Origin: Taudactylus pleione
Lineage: Eukaryota; Chordata; Amphibia; Anura; Myobatrachidae
Direction: 5' to 3'
Assembly: GCA_031769625.1 (NCBI GenBank)
Contig: JAUIMM010000178.1
Coordinates: 29,778,001 to 29,842,000, forward strand
DNA length: 64,000 nucleotides
Below the pieces are notes generated by a model. The model did no database searches, had not been told where the DNA came from, and was given only the letters and a program-made list of their open reading frames with translations. Made by a program: the position numbers and the translations under genes. Of this stretch, positions 10,719 to 21,280 are shown piece after piece. Position 1 is the first letter of the stretch. Each line of letters starts with the position of its first letter.

Positions 10719-11110
10719 ATCTGAAGGGAAGAATTTTCAAGGGAAATCGTATGCGACATCAGATCCGATTTACAATTTTTTTTTTCGTTTGGCAACTGCC
10801 CAAGGAAAAGTATTTATTTTTACTATTCTTGAAAGATTGCTTATCTGGCGTGATTTCTGCCACTTCCAATAGCAGGTGAATATCAAGTTTGGAGAAAATG
10901 TCCATGGTGCCCCATTAAGCAGCCCTGGAAATACCTTGCATCAGATTTCAATATCTCATGCTGCAAAATTAGAACTTTTTTATGTTAGTATAATACTTGA
11001 TGTGCCCAAGTGTGCTTGTCCAGAATCCAGCATGCAATGCTCAAATCTGATCTAGCTCTTCTAACAGAAGATACAGATTGTTTGTCGCACAAGCACCTCT
11101 ATCTTGGCTC
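10719..11110. other. Flanking DNA, possibly displaced Harbinger right end
   Basis: CGTATG and CAGATCCGATTT motifs at 10745-10775 resemble the ends of the Harbinger element. No gene is seen in the rest. Confidence 0.35.
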
Positions 11111-11113
11111 TTA

Positions 11114-11343
11114 GGGCCTGATTCAGAGCCGGACGCTCTGAAAGAGCGCTCTCTCTGAATCAGGGCGTTTTCTTATTTTATTGGAGCGGCCTCCGGGCCA
11201 CTCGCATAGCTGTGGGTGACGGATAGCTGTGGGCAACGGACTGCCCGTCGCTAGCCGGGTCTCGCGCAAGCACATGTCAGAGCCGCCTCTGGCGTACGCA
11301 TGTGCAGTGGCCAAACATCGACCCGCGGGTCTGAATCAGGCCT
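11114..11343. mobile_element. MITE with GGGCCTGATTCAG termini, copy 2
   Basis: This is a shorter member of the family at 10224-10715, with the same ends and a direct TTA on each side (11111-11113 and 11344-11346). The internal part is shortened but keeps the GAGCGGCCTCC block. Confidence 0.8.
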
Positions 11344-11346
11344 TTA

Positions 11347-12166
11347 AATCTAAGTGGCTACAATGAAAAGTGCATATCTATAAATAGATTACCTTGGTTT
11401 TTATTAACCTCATGATTTGGTCCTACAATGTGACAGACTTTATTTTTGCAAATATGTTTTATTCTATTGTTAGAACACATACAATCAAATCTGTACAGTC
11501 AAACCAGCTAGAGTCTGAGAATGATCAAAGACCAAAGTGAACCCTGGGAAACGTAATATTTTGTATCTATATACTCTGTAGCACTTGAATATGAATATAC
11601 CATCTAATTGGAACATACAGTAACTACAGAAGATTAATTTGTGAAGTGATCCATTTCACAGGCCCTGTTGCCTACCGCTTTAGAAGGGCCCCAGTGACAG
11701 CCAACTTGGGCAGGAAGAAGAATCCCCTGCTTATCACAGCCCTGCTACTTAGAAAAGAGGATCTATGATATCTCTGCAAACACATTGCTTGAAAACCCTA
11801 TATTGCTAACCATTTTACATGATAGCCACCCATTACTAGCATCTTAAATGCTTTCAATTAAGGTTAAAGGCATGACACGCTGAGAGTGTGCTTGCCACCT
11901 TCACTGTGAGATAATTGCGCTTTGCCAACCCCAAAGTAGGTCATTGTAAGTCTTAACCTGTAGTCCAGGTCAGAGTAAAACTCTAAAATAAATGAGTTTT
12001 ATGGATCCTATTATTACTCTATGTGCATGGATGTAATATAGTTAATTTATAATCAGATCTCTTAAAAAATCAGTGTATGATATGTGGTGAAAATACAAGA
12101 CTGTCATTTGTAATGTGTAATTAAGTAATATCAAAGAAAAAGAGATAAATAAGAATATAAATATCT
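11347..12166. other. Unassigned intronic DNA
   Basis: No exon, gene or clear repeat could be supported here. Confidence 0.4.
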
Positions 12167-12343
12167 GGGGCTGGAGTTACAAAGTGGCAGTGATGGCTTT
12201 GACCTGGGAATTAAAAGTGGGAATAATAATAAGTGTGTAAAACAGCTCTTTGCTCATTTTTATTGCTGCTTTAAATTTCCAGGTCAAACACACAAAGAAA
12301 CGCCAAATTGCAAACGTCACTGCCGCTCTGTAAATCTAGCCCC
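12167..12343. mobile_element. Hairpin MITE
   Basis: The left end GGGGCTGGAGTTACAAAGTG and the right end (reverse of CTGTAAATCTAGCCCC) are inverted, with TGGCAGTGA and TCACTGCC further in. The element is 177 bp and noncoding. Confidence 0.7.
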
Positions 12344-13248
12344 TGACATTAATAGTAAATGTTACATTTTCTTTTTTGTGACTTTTCACGTTGCTTTTGT
12401 CATTTGTATATCCCATATGTGCAATCACTTTTTAGTAGACTATGCCTTTTACTGCTTTAAAGCAATATGTCCATCAGCTGTATGTACATTCTGCTGTGCA
12501 TTTTGGCTTTTCCATTATCAGCAGCATTGTGTGAAAATTGCCTAAGGTGCAGTTCATTGTAGAAGAGACTGACAAATATTGTTGGTTTGAAAAATCAATC
12601 TCTTTGCTTTCAACAAGACTTTCGATAAAGTATAGCTGGTCTACAACTTGCTCTAGTTTTATAGACTACAGCTGAACATTTTAAGAGTAAAGAAAACCTA
12701 ATGTAACTAAAATGCCATTTATATCAGCAGATGCCTAAATGTGACTTGGCTTTTTATGAGATAAATGTGTATTGTATATATTCTGTTCTTTAGTTTTTGT
12801 TTTTTTGCAGCCCTTACAGTAATCACTTTTTGATTTTAGGACTTATACAGTACACGCAGGCATTATTAAATGTTTAGACAAATCTTGTACTGTACTTTAT
12901 CCTTGTGTTGAAATAGTGTTCATCATTGCATTTCAAAGTCTCCCTGCAGCACAGTGTTCTGTGTTGTAAATGATAATTTCCCTAGTACACAATTTTTTAT
13001 TTTTTTTATACCTTAGTTTATTTCTTCTGGATGCTGCTGGCAATATTCTAATTGATATAAAAGAAAGCAAACATTTGTATTAATGTTACAATGAACGTTA
13101 AAGCATGTTTAATAGGGTTTAATTTCACGTTATATGCTTAAAAGGAATGTCTGTGTGTAGAAGATTTTAATGGCATGAATACAGTTATGTTCACAGGTGA
13201 AAATATAAATAGTTGATTTTGCATTAAAATCTTGTTTTGTTTTCCCAG
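12344..13248. other. Unassigned intronic DNA ahead of the first recognised exon
   Basis: AT-rich, with no supported gene. It ends in the TTGTTTTCCCAG acceptor of the exon at 13249. Confidence 0.4.
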
Positions 13249-13348
13249 ATTCTCAATGGATCTTACTCTACAAACAGCTCAGAACACCAGGTTCCAGTCT
13301 CTGCTTCTTCTGTTTTGGATAATGTAGCTGGCCAAAGACTGGATCAAG
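13249..13348 (+). CDS. rttn: Probable rotatin exon a
   Basis: The exon lies between a TTTTCCCAG acceptor and a GTACAC donor. It encodes ILNGSYSTNSSEHQVPVSAS followed by SVLDNVAGQRLDQ and ends in phase 1; the next exon starts with the two bases that complete a glycine codon. The segment is polar and probably a linker between helical repeats. Assignment to rotatin rests on its in-frame connection to the later exons. Rotatin acts at centrioles and ciliary basal bodies and is needed for centriole elongation and left-right patterning. Confidence 0.6.
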
Positions 13349-13712
13349 GTACACACATAATAAAGCAGGCCATGCTTTTTACGATTTCCTTAACCCCTTC
13401 ACTGCTTTCTGAACCTTGTGTAGGGTCAAACGCAGGAATCTTCGCACATAAATAAGTATATATACACACACAGCATACATACACACACATACTTAAAAAT
13501 ATACACACACACAGAGCATATATACACAGAGCATGCTTACCCACACTCATAGCAGCCTGTCCTTTTATGTGTGGACTCTGCGGCTAGTTGCAGATGCGGA
13601 CCGCCGTCCATGACCCTATGTGCTGAGCTGCTGCTGGGTGCCTGTGATCCTCCCTCTTTCTTGCTCCCTCTGGAAGAGCTATGCTTGCGGCGCGAAGGCC
13701 ACTGCAACGGTC

Positions 13713-14845
13713 TAATGATACTGGATTAGAACCTTTATGCACTCCTTCCTATATCTTCTAATATCCTGCCTATACCTTCTAAGGATGACGCTAATTTGCG
13801 TACGCAGTCATACAGTACATAAAGACTTTAGATTTAGAATCTGTGGTTCCAAAGCACAAAGTATTATTCAAGTAAAAGTACAGTCAGTTACACGCTATTG
13901 ATCCAGACACAAATCGGTGAAAAGGAATTATACAGACCCAAGTACAGTATACATACGCAGCGCTTCCGGACCAGATGTTAGGCATCAGCAAGAAACCCCT
14001 TTGTCAATCAGCATTCAGCAAGAAGACTAAGACCCAGTGTTGGAGCACACATATTTATACCCCCCAGAAATAGACAGAACAATAGAGAAGTTTGTTGCTG
14101 ATGCCATTGGTTCCCAAGGGGGATGCATCTGTTACAGAGCGTTTAACAGGCTGATTCAAATAGACACAACCCAGCCTCCAACAACTGGGGGTCTCGGGCT
14201 TCCCGCCCCATGCAACATCCTAACAGTTGTTCATATAATATACATTTTGTTGCTTGAAGTCTCTGCGGTCCATAAGTTGAGAATGCATGATGCGATCACC
14301 ACACCGATAATTCCGGAATTCTGTTGAAAGAATACGCATCAGTACAAAACCAAACACGGCTTATTTAGCAAGTATAAAACCTTAGTTACCAAATAATCTT
14401 TATTTCACAGCATTTATACTAAATGAACGAACTTAAATCTTATCCCTTAAAGCTTATGGAACCTTGTATATGGATATGTAATGTGTGAGTATGCAGGGTT
14501 TGATCTAAAGATGCTAGTTAACTTGGGACAGAGGCGTGCGCATAAAGCTAATGAACAGCGTTTTCATATAGGATCTTATGCATTTTCTAATATGCGATTA
14601 GTTACCAGCGCAATTGTGCGTATTAATGTGTGTATGAGAAATGGTGCACTTAAATCTCACTTACTAAATGAACACCTAGCAGTGTGGAATGCTGAGCCTT
14701 ATAGTTCCACACACCCCCCACTCTCAGCAGCCCCCACCCTTAGGCGGCCATTTGCAAAATGGCGTCTTGCGGCCAGTCACAAGATGGTGTCGCTGCAATT
14801 CAATTTTAAACTGATCTTGTCTCAGCCAATAATCCAGCTTCGACA
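13713..14845 (-). repeat. ERV LTR A (downstream LTR of the provirus)
   Basis: On the minus strand the LTR begins TGTCGAAGCTGG directly after the polypurine tract and ends near TATCATTA. Its 1133 bp is exactly the length of LTR B once the 844-bp insertion and its 15-bp duplication are subtracted. It differs from LTR B by scattered substitutions only. The plus-strand open frames in it are antisense to the provirus. Confidence 0.85.
14051..14059 (-). promoter_or_regulatory. TATA box of ERV LTR A
   Basis: The minus strand reads GGTATAAATATG here, within the middle of the LTR where a U3/R promoter is expected. The same sequence is kept at 19394-19402 and 60686-60694 in the other LTR copies. Confidence 0.6.
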
Positions 14846-14856
14846 GTCCACCCTTT
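14846..14856 (-). promoter_or_regulatory. ERV polypurine tract
   Basis: The minus strand reads AAAGGGTGGAC immediately before the TGTCGAAG start of the LTR, the position where plus-strand DNA synthesis is primed in retroviruses. The tract is conserved next to the LTRs ending at 21047 and 62496. Confidence 0.65.
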
Positions 14857-15163
14857 GATAGCAAACAACATGCTATCACAATCTGCTATTAGAATTTAAT
14901 TTAGGCTTACATTTACATATTATTTAGTGTTATTATGGGATGGCACAAGGTGGTTCTTAATCCATCAATAATGTGTCTCTGAGTGGGGACATAAAACTAC
15001 TATTATACGCACACCGCAGATCTTGGAAGATCATGTGAAAGGTGTGGGGATGCACCAGTCTTATAAAAGCAGTCTTGAAGGGGAATTTAGACTTTACATT
15101 ATCTGAGGTATTTTAAAAATAACTTTTCAATAATACATTCTATGCATGTCTAAATATAATACA

Positions 15164-15544
15164 TTAAATGATGGTATTTCCTAGTTCTGGGTTGTAATGC
15201 AGTTCTATATTTACCTCGGTATTCATATTTTCATTACTGACCACCATCATAGTTTCGTTCTTGCGTTTTACTCTATTTTTACATTTTCCACACTTCAACA
15301 CAATAGGAACACACCGGACGCATATGCCAATTATTATGATGACAACTAGTATAAGGATCAAGAATTTGCCTATGCTGGCGATCACTTCCTGAACCCATTC
15401 CCGTAGACCTGAGAACCATTTCACTGGGCACAGCCATGAGACCCATCCTTCTATCTTTTCCCCTACTTCAGCCACTGAAGCATTATGGTTCTTACGAAAC
15501 TCCCATTTTAGCTGCAGAATTTCATCCATCTTCCGGTCTATCAC
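15164..15544 (-). pseudogene. ERV envelope, transmembrane-subunit remnant
   Basis: The 126-residue ORF keeps the C-terminal end of a retroviral transmembrane subunit. It has a helical ectodomain stretch, a tryptophan-rich juxtamembrane part (WVSWLCPVKWFSGL), a strongly hydrophobic span (FLILILVVIIIIGI) and a cysteine and lysine rich cytoplasmic tail. The surface subunit and fusion region are absent, so it cannot act as an envelope. The sister locus at 62497-64000 lacks this segment completely. Confidence 0.7.
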
Positions 15545-15949
15545 CTCCTTGGGGTCGCTGGAATCATATTTCTTTTGTCTCTGTGTTCATATTGCATGTG
15601 AAGATATGGTGATGGTATGTTTTTACGCATACCAAGCATTTCAACATGTGTGAGGGTCATAACTTCTGGTAGTATTCTTCCCAAATAACATCACAATTAC
15701 AATACTAAGATTGGTCAGACACTCCCCTGATTTGTATAGCACTCCTCCTCCTGACTCCACTCCATCAGTACTGCCATCAGCTCACATTTCCTTTATCGGT
15801 CCCCCATCACAGAAACTGGGTATCCCCAAACAGATCATCACGACAGAAACTCTGGAAGAAAGAACTAGGATGACCACAGCAGACTACTCCATTGCTGGAA
15901 GCACTGATCTACACATTTCTTTAGCTCAGATATCTCACAGTCACCTTTT

Positions 15950-16560
15950 TAATCCTTCCGGCACAAGCTCGCAATCGACAGGTCCACATTATCGGCCTCG
16001 TCTCCGCGTTGTATCTCCACCGGTTGGTTAACCTCCCTATAGTGAGTGGAATGGACCCACGTATCTTCCTCGGCCACCCTTTGAGGATGTGGTATCGTCA
16101 GATACGGACCTTTCCACCGATCAGTCAAACAACCTGAGCTAAATAAAATTGGATCATAACAAATTCTCCAGGTTTGACATCATGACAGTTTACATTAGAC
16201 ATGTTAGTTTATAACACTTTCAATTTCTGTTATTCTCATTCATCTTCGTGGGACCCTGCACAGTAACCTCATTATCATATTTTCACATGAGGCTGCCTGT
16301 TTGAACAGTATCTCAAAGCGGGGCAAATAAAGGAAAAGACAGTCTGGGATAATCTTAGTGTTGTTACCCATCGCCTTACACATGTTCTTGGACAGGTCAC
16401 CTGTAAAATAAGTCCCCCTATCAATTTTAATAATTCTAGGGATATAGTATCTGCATACAGGTTCCTGCAATTAAATCTTGTTATTAATAGCTACTGCTCT
16501 AAATAATGCCTGGGCCACTGGGTTGGATAGTATTCCGAGTATTCGACCTTAGCCTGGCAT
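15950..16560 (-). pseudogene. ERV pol remnants (RT connection and integrase)
   Basis: Minus-strand reading frames show a short NPVAQALFRAVA segment like the RT connection region. An integrase-core-like segment (KIDRGTYFTGDL) follows directly, then a C-terminal piece (HDVKPGEFVMIQ followed by a rearranged WKGP-like block). Frames change and stops occur between pieces. Protease, most of RT, RNase H and much of integrase are missing. The equivalent region at 63131-63740 has the same joins, so the deletion predates at least one of the two insertions. Confidence 0.65.
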
Positions 16561-16749
16561 GGCTGCCGTTTATCCTTAGCAACCTTGTGTCCTGTGAGTG
16601 GGAGATAAAGCACAACAGTTTAATATCATTTAAACATGACCTAAAATACAACAATAAATCGTCCACATTTTACATTAGAACAGATCCATTGACAGGTTAA
16701 AAAGATAGTAAACAGACATATAAGGCCTGGGAGAAGATACTGGGGTTGC

Positions 16750-18057
16750 CTATGAACCCATGGGAAACTCGTGTTCATGTGTGGTGTTCTTCACTTTGCA
16801 GTTCTTACTTATGTGTCCCTCTTGGTGACAGTTAAAACATATTTTTGAATGGGGTGGATGAAAGGATTGTTGTGGGAGTTGAGCAAGAGGAAAAGACGGT
16901 GGGTATGGGTAAGGATATGAACGATAAGGGTATGGTGGGAGGTATGAAGTTTGTGGGTAGCATGAGATCTGTGGTTGTGTATGATATGTGGGGTAAGGAT
17001 GTGTTTGCTGTGGTGTGGGATTGGTGAGGACGTGTAACTGTTCAGGTGCAGGTGTGTGTGTTGGTGCAGGTGTTTCGGTTGGCTGTGATATTATTGTCAT
17101 TCCTTCCAGAGCATGGATACTGATAGCCGTTAGTTTTTCGCTCTGGGTCTCTCTCTTCTTTGTGATATTTTTATCATGTTCTATGGCAGATTCTATGAGT
17201 GCATCTACTGTGACTCCCCTCCAGCCAGGTTGTGAGGTCTGAACCCAAGTCTTTAAGTCGTCTTTCAGACCGTCCATGAGTACCGTGCTACCTTTGGCCT
17301 TGTTACCTGGCTGGGGGTTTAATCTGCTGCTGCTACGTATGGTATTAACAACTTCCCCTACGGGTGCAGAAGGTGTTAGCACTTCCCTTGCCTTTACCAA
17401 TGAAGATGGCGGCACCACTCGTGATTGTGGTGATGCAGCATCTATCATTTGTACAGCATGGGAAATGGCAGACATTACAATAGGCTCATCATCCACATCA
17501 TAAACATTTTCTTTATGGTTGCTTAAGAGAGGGTACAAATTGCTTGTTACATTTTTATGGATATTTTTGGTATCTGTACTTGCACCTCCATCCACATAAG
17601 GTGGGGGAGGTGAGTGTGAACTGCTGGCAATACTCTCCACAACGCTACCTTGCCGCATGTGTGCGCCATTTTGCGGCTCGCCCGTATTGCAATTTAGCGT
17701 TGCGGATGTATTCACTGGCAATGCGCTTACAACGCTAGTTTGCGTCGCTTGCGCATTTTTAAGCCACGCATCCCCTTCATGCTGCCACAACTTTAAACAT
17801 TCATAATATGTTACCTTTTTACCTCGAGAGCGCATCAGACTGATGTGATCCTGGACATTATCTAATACATTTTTATCAAAACTACCAATTCTGGGAAACG
17901 GTCTAACACTCTTCATCGTCATTTTAAACCATACATCACAATACCTTACCGCATAAGTACCGTACTTAGTATGCATGATACGACGGGCCGATCCATTCGG
18001 CGCTTCCATTAGCAGCACATCATTGTCTAACATCTCTACTGTTTGCGTGGCTCCCAT
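16750..18057 (-). CDS. ERV gag-like polyprotein with internal deletion
   Basis: The 435-residue ORF is open throughout. It starts MGATQT, with a glycine at position 2 suitable for myristoylation, followed by a matrix-like domain. A PPPY late-domain motif lies near residue 160. A segment near residues 265-315 (WVQTSQPGWRGVTVDALIES, then NITKKRET) resembles the end of a class I capsid. A proline-rich stretch follows, then one CCHC zinc knuckle (CFNCHQEGHISKNC). Little room is left for the capsid N-terminal domain, so an in-frame internal deletion is likely. Products of this type bind viral RNA and membranes. The intact frame in a locus without pol is notable. Confidence 0.75.
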   Translation of the reverse strand: MGATQTVEMLDNDVLLMEAPNGSARRIMHTKYGTYAVRYCDVWFKMTMKSVRPFPRIGSFDKNVLDNVQDHISLMRSRGKKVTYYECLKLWQHEGDAWLKNAQATQTSVVSALPVNTSATLNCNTGEPQNGAHMRQGSVVESIASSSHSPPPPYVDGGASTDTKNIHKNVTSNLYPLLSNHKENVYDVDDEPIVMSAISHAVQMIDAASPQSRVVPPSSLVKAREVLTPSAPVGEVVNTIRSSSRLNPQPGNKAKGSTVLMDGLKDDLKTWVQTSQPGWRGVTVDALIESAIEHDKNITKKRETQSEKLTAISIHALEGMTIISQPTETPAPTHTPAPEQLHVLTNPTPQQTHPYPTYHTQPQISCYPQTSYLPPYPYRSYPYPYPPSFPLAQLPQQSFHPPHSKICFNCHQEGHISKNCKVKNTTHEHEFPMGS

Positions 18058-19055
18058 TCTGAGACAACTCCTACGCTTTTTAATAAAGATTTAAACTGGT
18101 GAAAGACAATCAAGATACTTTCACTTACCTGCGGACTCCTTTGAAAAAGGGTGTATCCACGAACCCTATGAAGGACCTCAAGGTGCCCTCACTCACCTAT
18201 GGAAGGAAGATGCTCCCATACAATAAATCCCTTTATGACTACGTTTCAACTGCTAGGGGGCAGCAAAGTACCCTTTTTGTTCCAGTTGATTTCGTCCACC
18301 CAGTCACCAGCTCACAATCACAATCTAACCAAGACTATGCGGTTCAATTATAATGTTCAAATAAGCCTAACAGATCACACACATTGATTACTGAACACTA
18401 TAATCACGCTGTTAGCCGAACCCTAACAAAAATAACAAACCATACACCTGCTCTGTGTACTGAACGGTAAGCTGCTACCGAGCGGCTAGACTAACCCTTG
18501 CACCTAGCCCTTAAGGATCATACGATACCCTTAACTGTAGGGAACAAGTTTCCCCTACCAACAAATACTCACTGTTACACACCTTTTCCTGCGCAGAAAA
18601 ATACACGTTAACCCAGATATTGATAACAATTGAAAAATGTAAACCTCAACGGTTTTATTTAAACACGTGGCAGCACAACCGGAAATACGTATACGCTATT
18701 GTGCGACCAGTCACATACACAATAATGCGACTACCACACAACCGTATGACAACTTTTTAAGTGCGTACGCAAAAGTGCGTCTTTACTGTACGCAAAACTG
18801 CGACTCAGCCGCATACTTAATACTGCGGCACCCCTTTAAACGTTAGGTTCTATCAACAAAGGAAAACAAACTTTTTTCCTCTCTTGTCCCTGGATTCTAG
18901 TCAGCTTCCTTTGCTCACACGAAAACGGGTAGCGATTCCTCAGCACCAAGCGGTTGCAGGTAAACCCTGCATGAGGCCACTCCACCCTTTGCTGAGATAT
19001 CGATAACCGTATGTGCCGTGTGAGCAGGTAAGTGACTTCACTATGAGCCCCCAAC
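18058..19055 (-). other. ERV 5' leader with tRNA-Pro-like primer-binding site
   Basis: On the minus strand the LTR is followed at once by TTGGGGGCTCATAG (19054-19041). The first ten bases match the TGGGGGCTC start of the proline-tRNA primer site used by gammaretroviruses, and the rest diverges. The remaining leader (to the gag start at 18057) would hold the packaging region. No gene is seen. Confidence 0.55.
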
Positions 19056-19939
19056 TAATGATACTGGATTAGAACCTTTATGCACTCCTTCCTATACCTT
19101 CTAATATCCTGCCTAAACCTTCTAAGGATGACGCTAATTTGCGTATGCGGCCATACAGTAAATAAAGACTTTAGACTTTGAATCTGTGGTTCCAAAGCAC
19201 AAAGTATTATTCAAGTAAAAGTACAGTCAGTTACACGCTATTGATCCAGACACAATTCGGTGCAAAGGAATTATACAGACCCAAGTACAGTATGCATACG
19301 CAGCGCTTCCGGACCAGATGTTAGGCATCAGCAAGAAACCCCTTTGTCAATCAGCATTCAGCAAGAAGACTAAGACGCAGTGTTGGAGCACACATATTTA
19401 TACCCCCCAGAAATAGACAGAACAATAGAGAAGTTTGTTGCTGATGCCATTGGCTCCCAAGGGGGATGCATCTGTTACAGAGCGTTTAACAGGCTGCTTC
19501 AAATAGAAACAACCCAGCCTCCAACAACTGGGGGTCTCGGGCTTCCCGCCCCATGCAACATCCTAACAGTTGTTCATATAATATACATTTTGCTGCTTGA
19601 AGTCTCTGCGGTCCATAAGTTGAGAATGCATGATGCGATCGCCACACCGATAATACCGGAATTCTGTTGAAAGAATACGCATCAGTACAAAACCAAACAC
19701 GGCTTATTTAGCAAGTATAAAACCTTAGTTACCAAATAATCTTTATTTCACAGCATTTATACTAAATGAACGAACTTAAATCTTATCCCTTAAAGCTTAT
19801 GGAACCTTGTATATGGATATGTAATGTGTGAGTATGCGGGGTTTGATATAAAGATGCTAGTTAACTTGGGACAGAGGCGTGCGCATAAAGCTAATGAACA
19901 GCGTTTTCATATAGAATCTTGTGCATTTTCTAATATGCG

Positions 19940-20783
19940 CTACCTCTTTAACCAAAAAAGTTCATGATAGATGATGATAAAGATGGTAGAATTACTTATG
20001 TAACTATGTCTGGTACATAGAATACAATCATAGGGTGTACACTATTTATTGACATGGAACATATAAGTATAAAACACAATACATATGACACATAAAAACT
20101 TCAGCTTGGTAACTCTGATGTAAATAACTATGTCACCAAGAAATCACAGATGCATGACATATATAATACATATAAGTCCAATCCCGGTGTTTATAATATA
20201 AGGTGGCTGCTTTACCAGAATTATGCAGGTCATGGGCATAGATGTAAAAAATTGCGGAGAGGTAGTCCGGGTCCCTCAAATCCACAGGTCCATTGATTCT
20301 CCACAATCCTGGTGCTGCAGTAGTTCTAACTCCCTCCTGCCAACGCGTTTCGGTACTTCGTGTACCTTTATCAAGGCCTTGATAATTCTGGTAAAGCAGC
20401 CACCTTATATTATAAACACCGGGATTGGACTTATATGTATTATATATGTCATGCATCTGTGATTTCTTGGTGACATAGTTATTTACATCAGAGTTACCAA
20501 GCTGAAGTTTTTATGTGTCATATGTATTGTGTTTTATACTTATATGTTCCATGTCAATAAATAGTGTACACCCTATGATTGTTTTCAATGTACCAGACAT
20601 AGTTACATAAGTAATTCTACCATCTTTATCATCATCTATCATGAACTTTTTGGTTAAAGAGGTAGCGCTTGTGTCAGTTTTTTAGTTCAAAGTTTATTAG
20701 TCCTTGGGGGGACTGAGATCTGACTGTTAGCTGCTCACTTTCAGGTGTAGCGCTGTATAAGAATTCCTATTTTTCTTGCTACT
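19940..20783. mobile_element. Penelope-derived hairpin insertion
   Basis: The insertion is bounded by a perfect 15-bp duplication of LTR sequence (ATTTTCTAATATGCG at 19925-19939 and 20784-20798). Two arms of about 280 bp (19940-20221 and 20383-20669) are near-perfect inverted copies. The spacer contains a hammerhead-like core. The long target duplication points to target-primed retrotransposition, and the hammerhead core points to a Penelope-like element. Short ORFs crossing the arms have no known domain. Confidence 0.7.
20336..20385 (-). ncRNA. Hammerhead-ribozyme-like core 1
   Basis: The minus strand reads CCTTGATAAAGGTAC, a short loop, then GTACCGAAACGCGTTGG. This resembles hammerhead box 1 (UUGAUAA against CUGANGA), a 6-bp stem II and the GAAAC box 2, followed by the palindromic ACGCGT. 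Two box-1 positions are changed, so activity is doubtful. Hammerhead motifs are established in Penelope-like element repeats. Confidence 0.5.
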
Positions 20784-21047
20784 ATTTTCTAATATGCGAT
20801 TAGTTACCAGCGCAATTGTGCGTATTAATGTGTGTATGAGAAATGGTGCACTTAAATCTCACTTACTAAGTGAACACCTAGCTGTGTGGAATGCTGAGCC
20901 TTATAGTTCCACACACCCCCCACTCTCAGCAGCCCCCACCCTTAGGCGGCCATTTGCAAAATGGCGTCTTGCGGCCAGTCGCAAGATGGTGTCGCTGCGA
21001 TTCAATTTTAAACTGATCTTGTCTCAGCCAATAATCCAGCTTCGACA

Positions 21048-21280
21048 GTCCACCCTTTGATAGCGAACAACATGCTATCACAATCTGCTATTAGAATTTT
21101 ATTTAGGCTTACATTTACATATTATTTAGTGTTATTATGGGATGGCACAAGGTGGTTCTTAATCCATCAGTAATGTGTCTCTGAGTGGGGACATAAAACT
21201 ACTATTATATGCACACCGCGGATCTTGGAAGATCATGTGAAAGGTGTGGGGATGCACCAGTCTTATAAAAGCAGTCTTGA
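21048..21280 (-). repeat. ERV 3' internal fragment with polypurine tract
   Basis: The segment is near-identical to 14846-15078, the region between env and the downstream LTR. It ends abruptly at 21280, where LTR sequence from the middle of LTR D begins. This marks the deletion junction of the upstream proviral unit. Confidence 0.75.

Larger units (their letters stand above)
19056..21047 (-). repeat. ERV LTR B, interrupted by a Penelope-derived insertion
   Basis: This LTR matches LTR A over its whole length but is split by the insertion at 19940-20783. It is unusual in having internal viral sequence on both sides: the primer site and leader on its left, and a polypurine tract with env-proximal sequence on its right. 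It therefore served as an LTR shared between two proviral units. Confidence 0.85.

Noticed and set aside
20133..20462. ORFs in the LTR B insertion on both strands
   Set aside because: They cross the inverted arms and the hammerhead-like spacer; noncoding origin is more likely.
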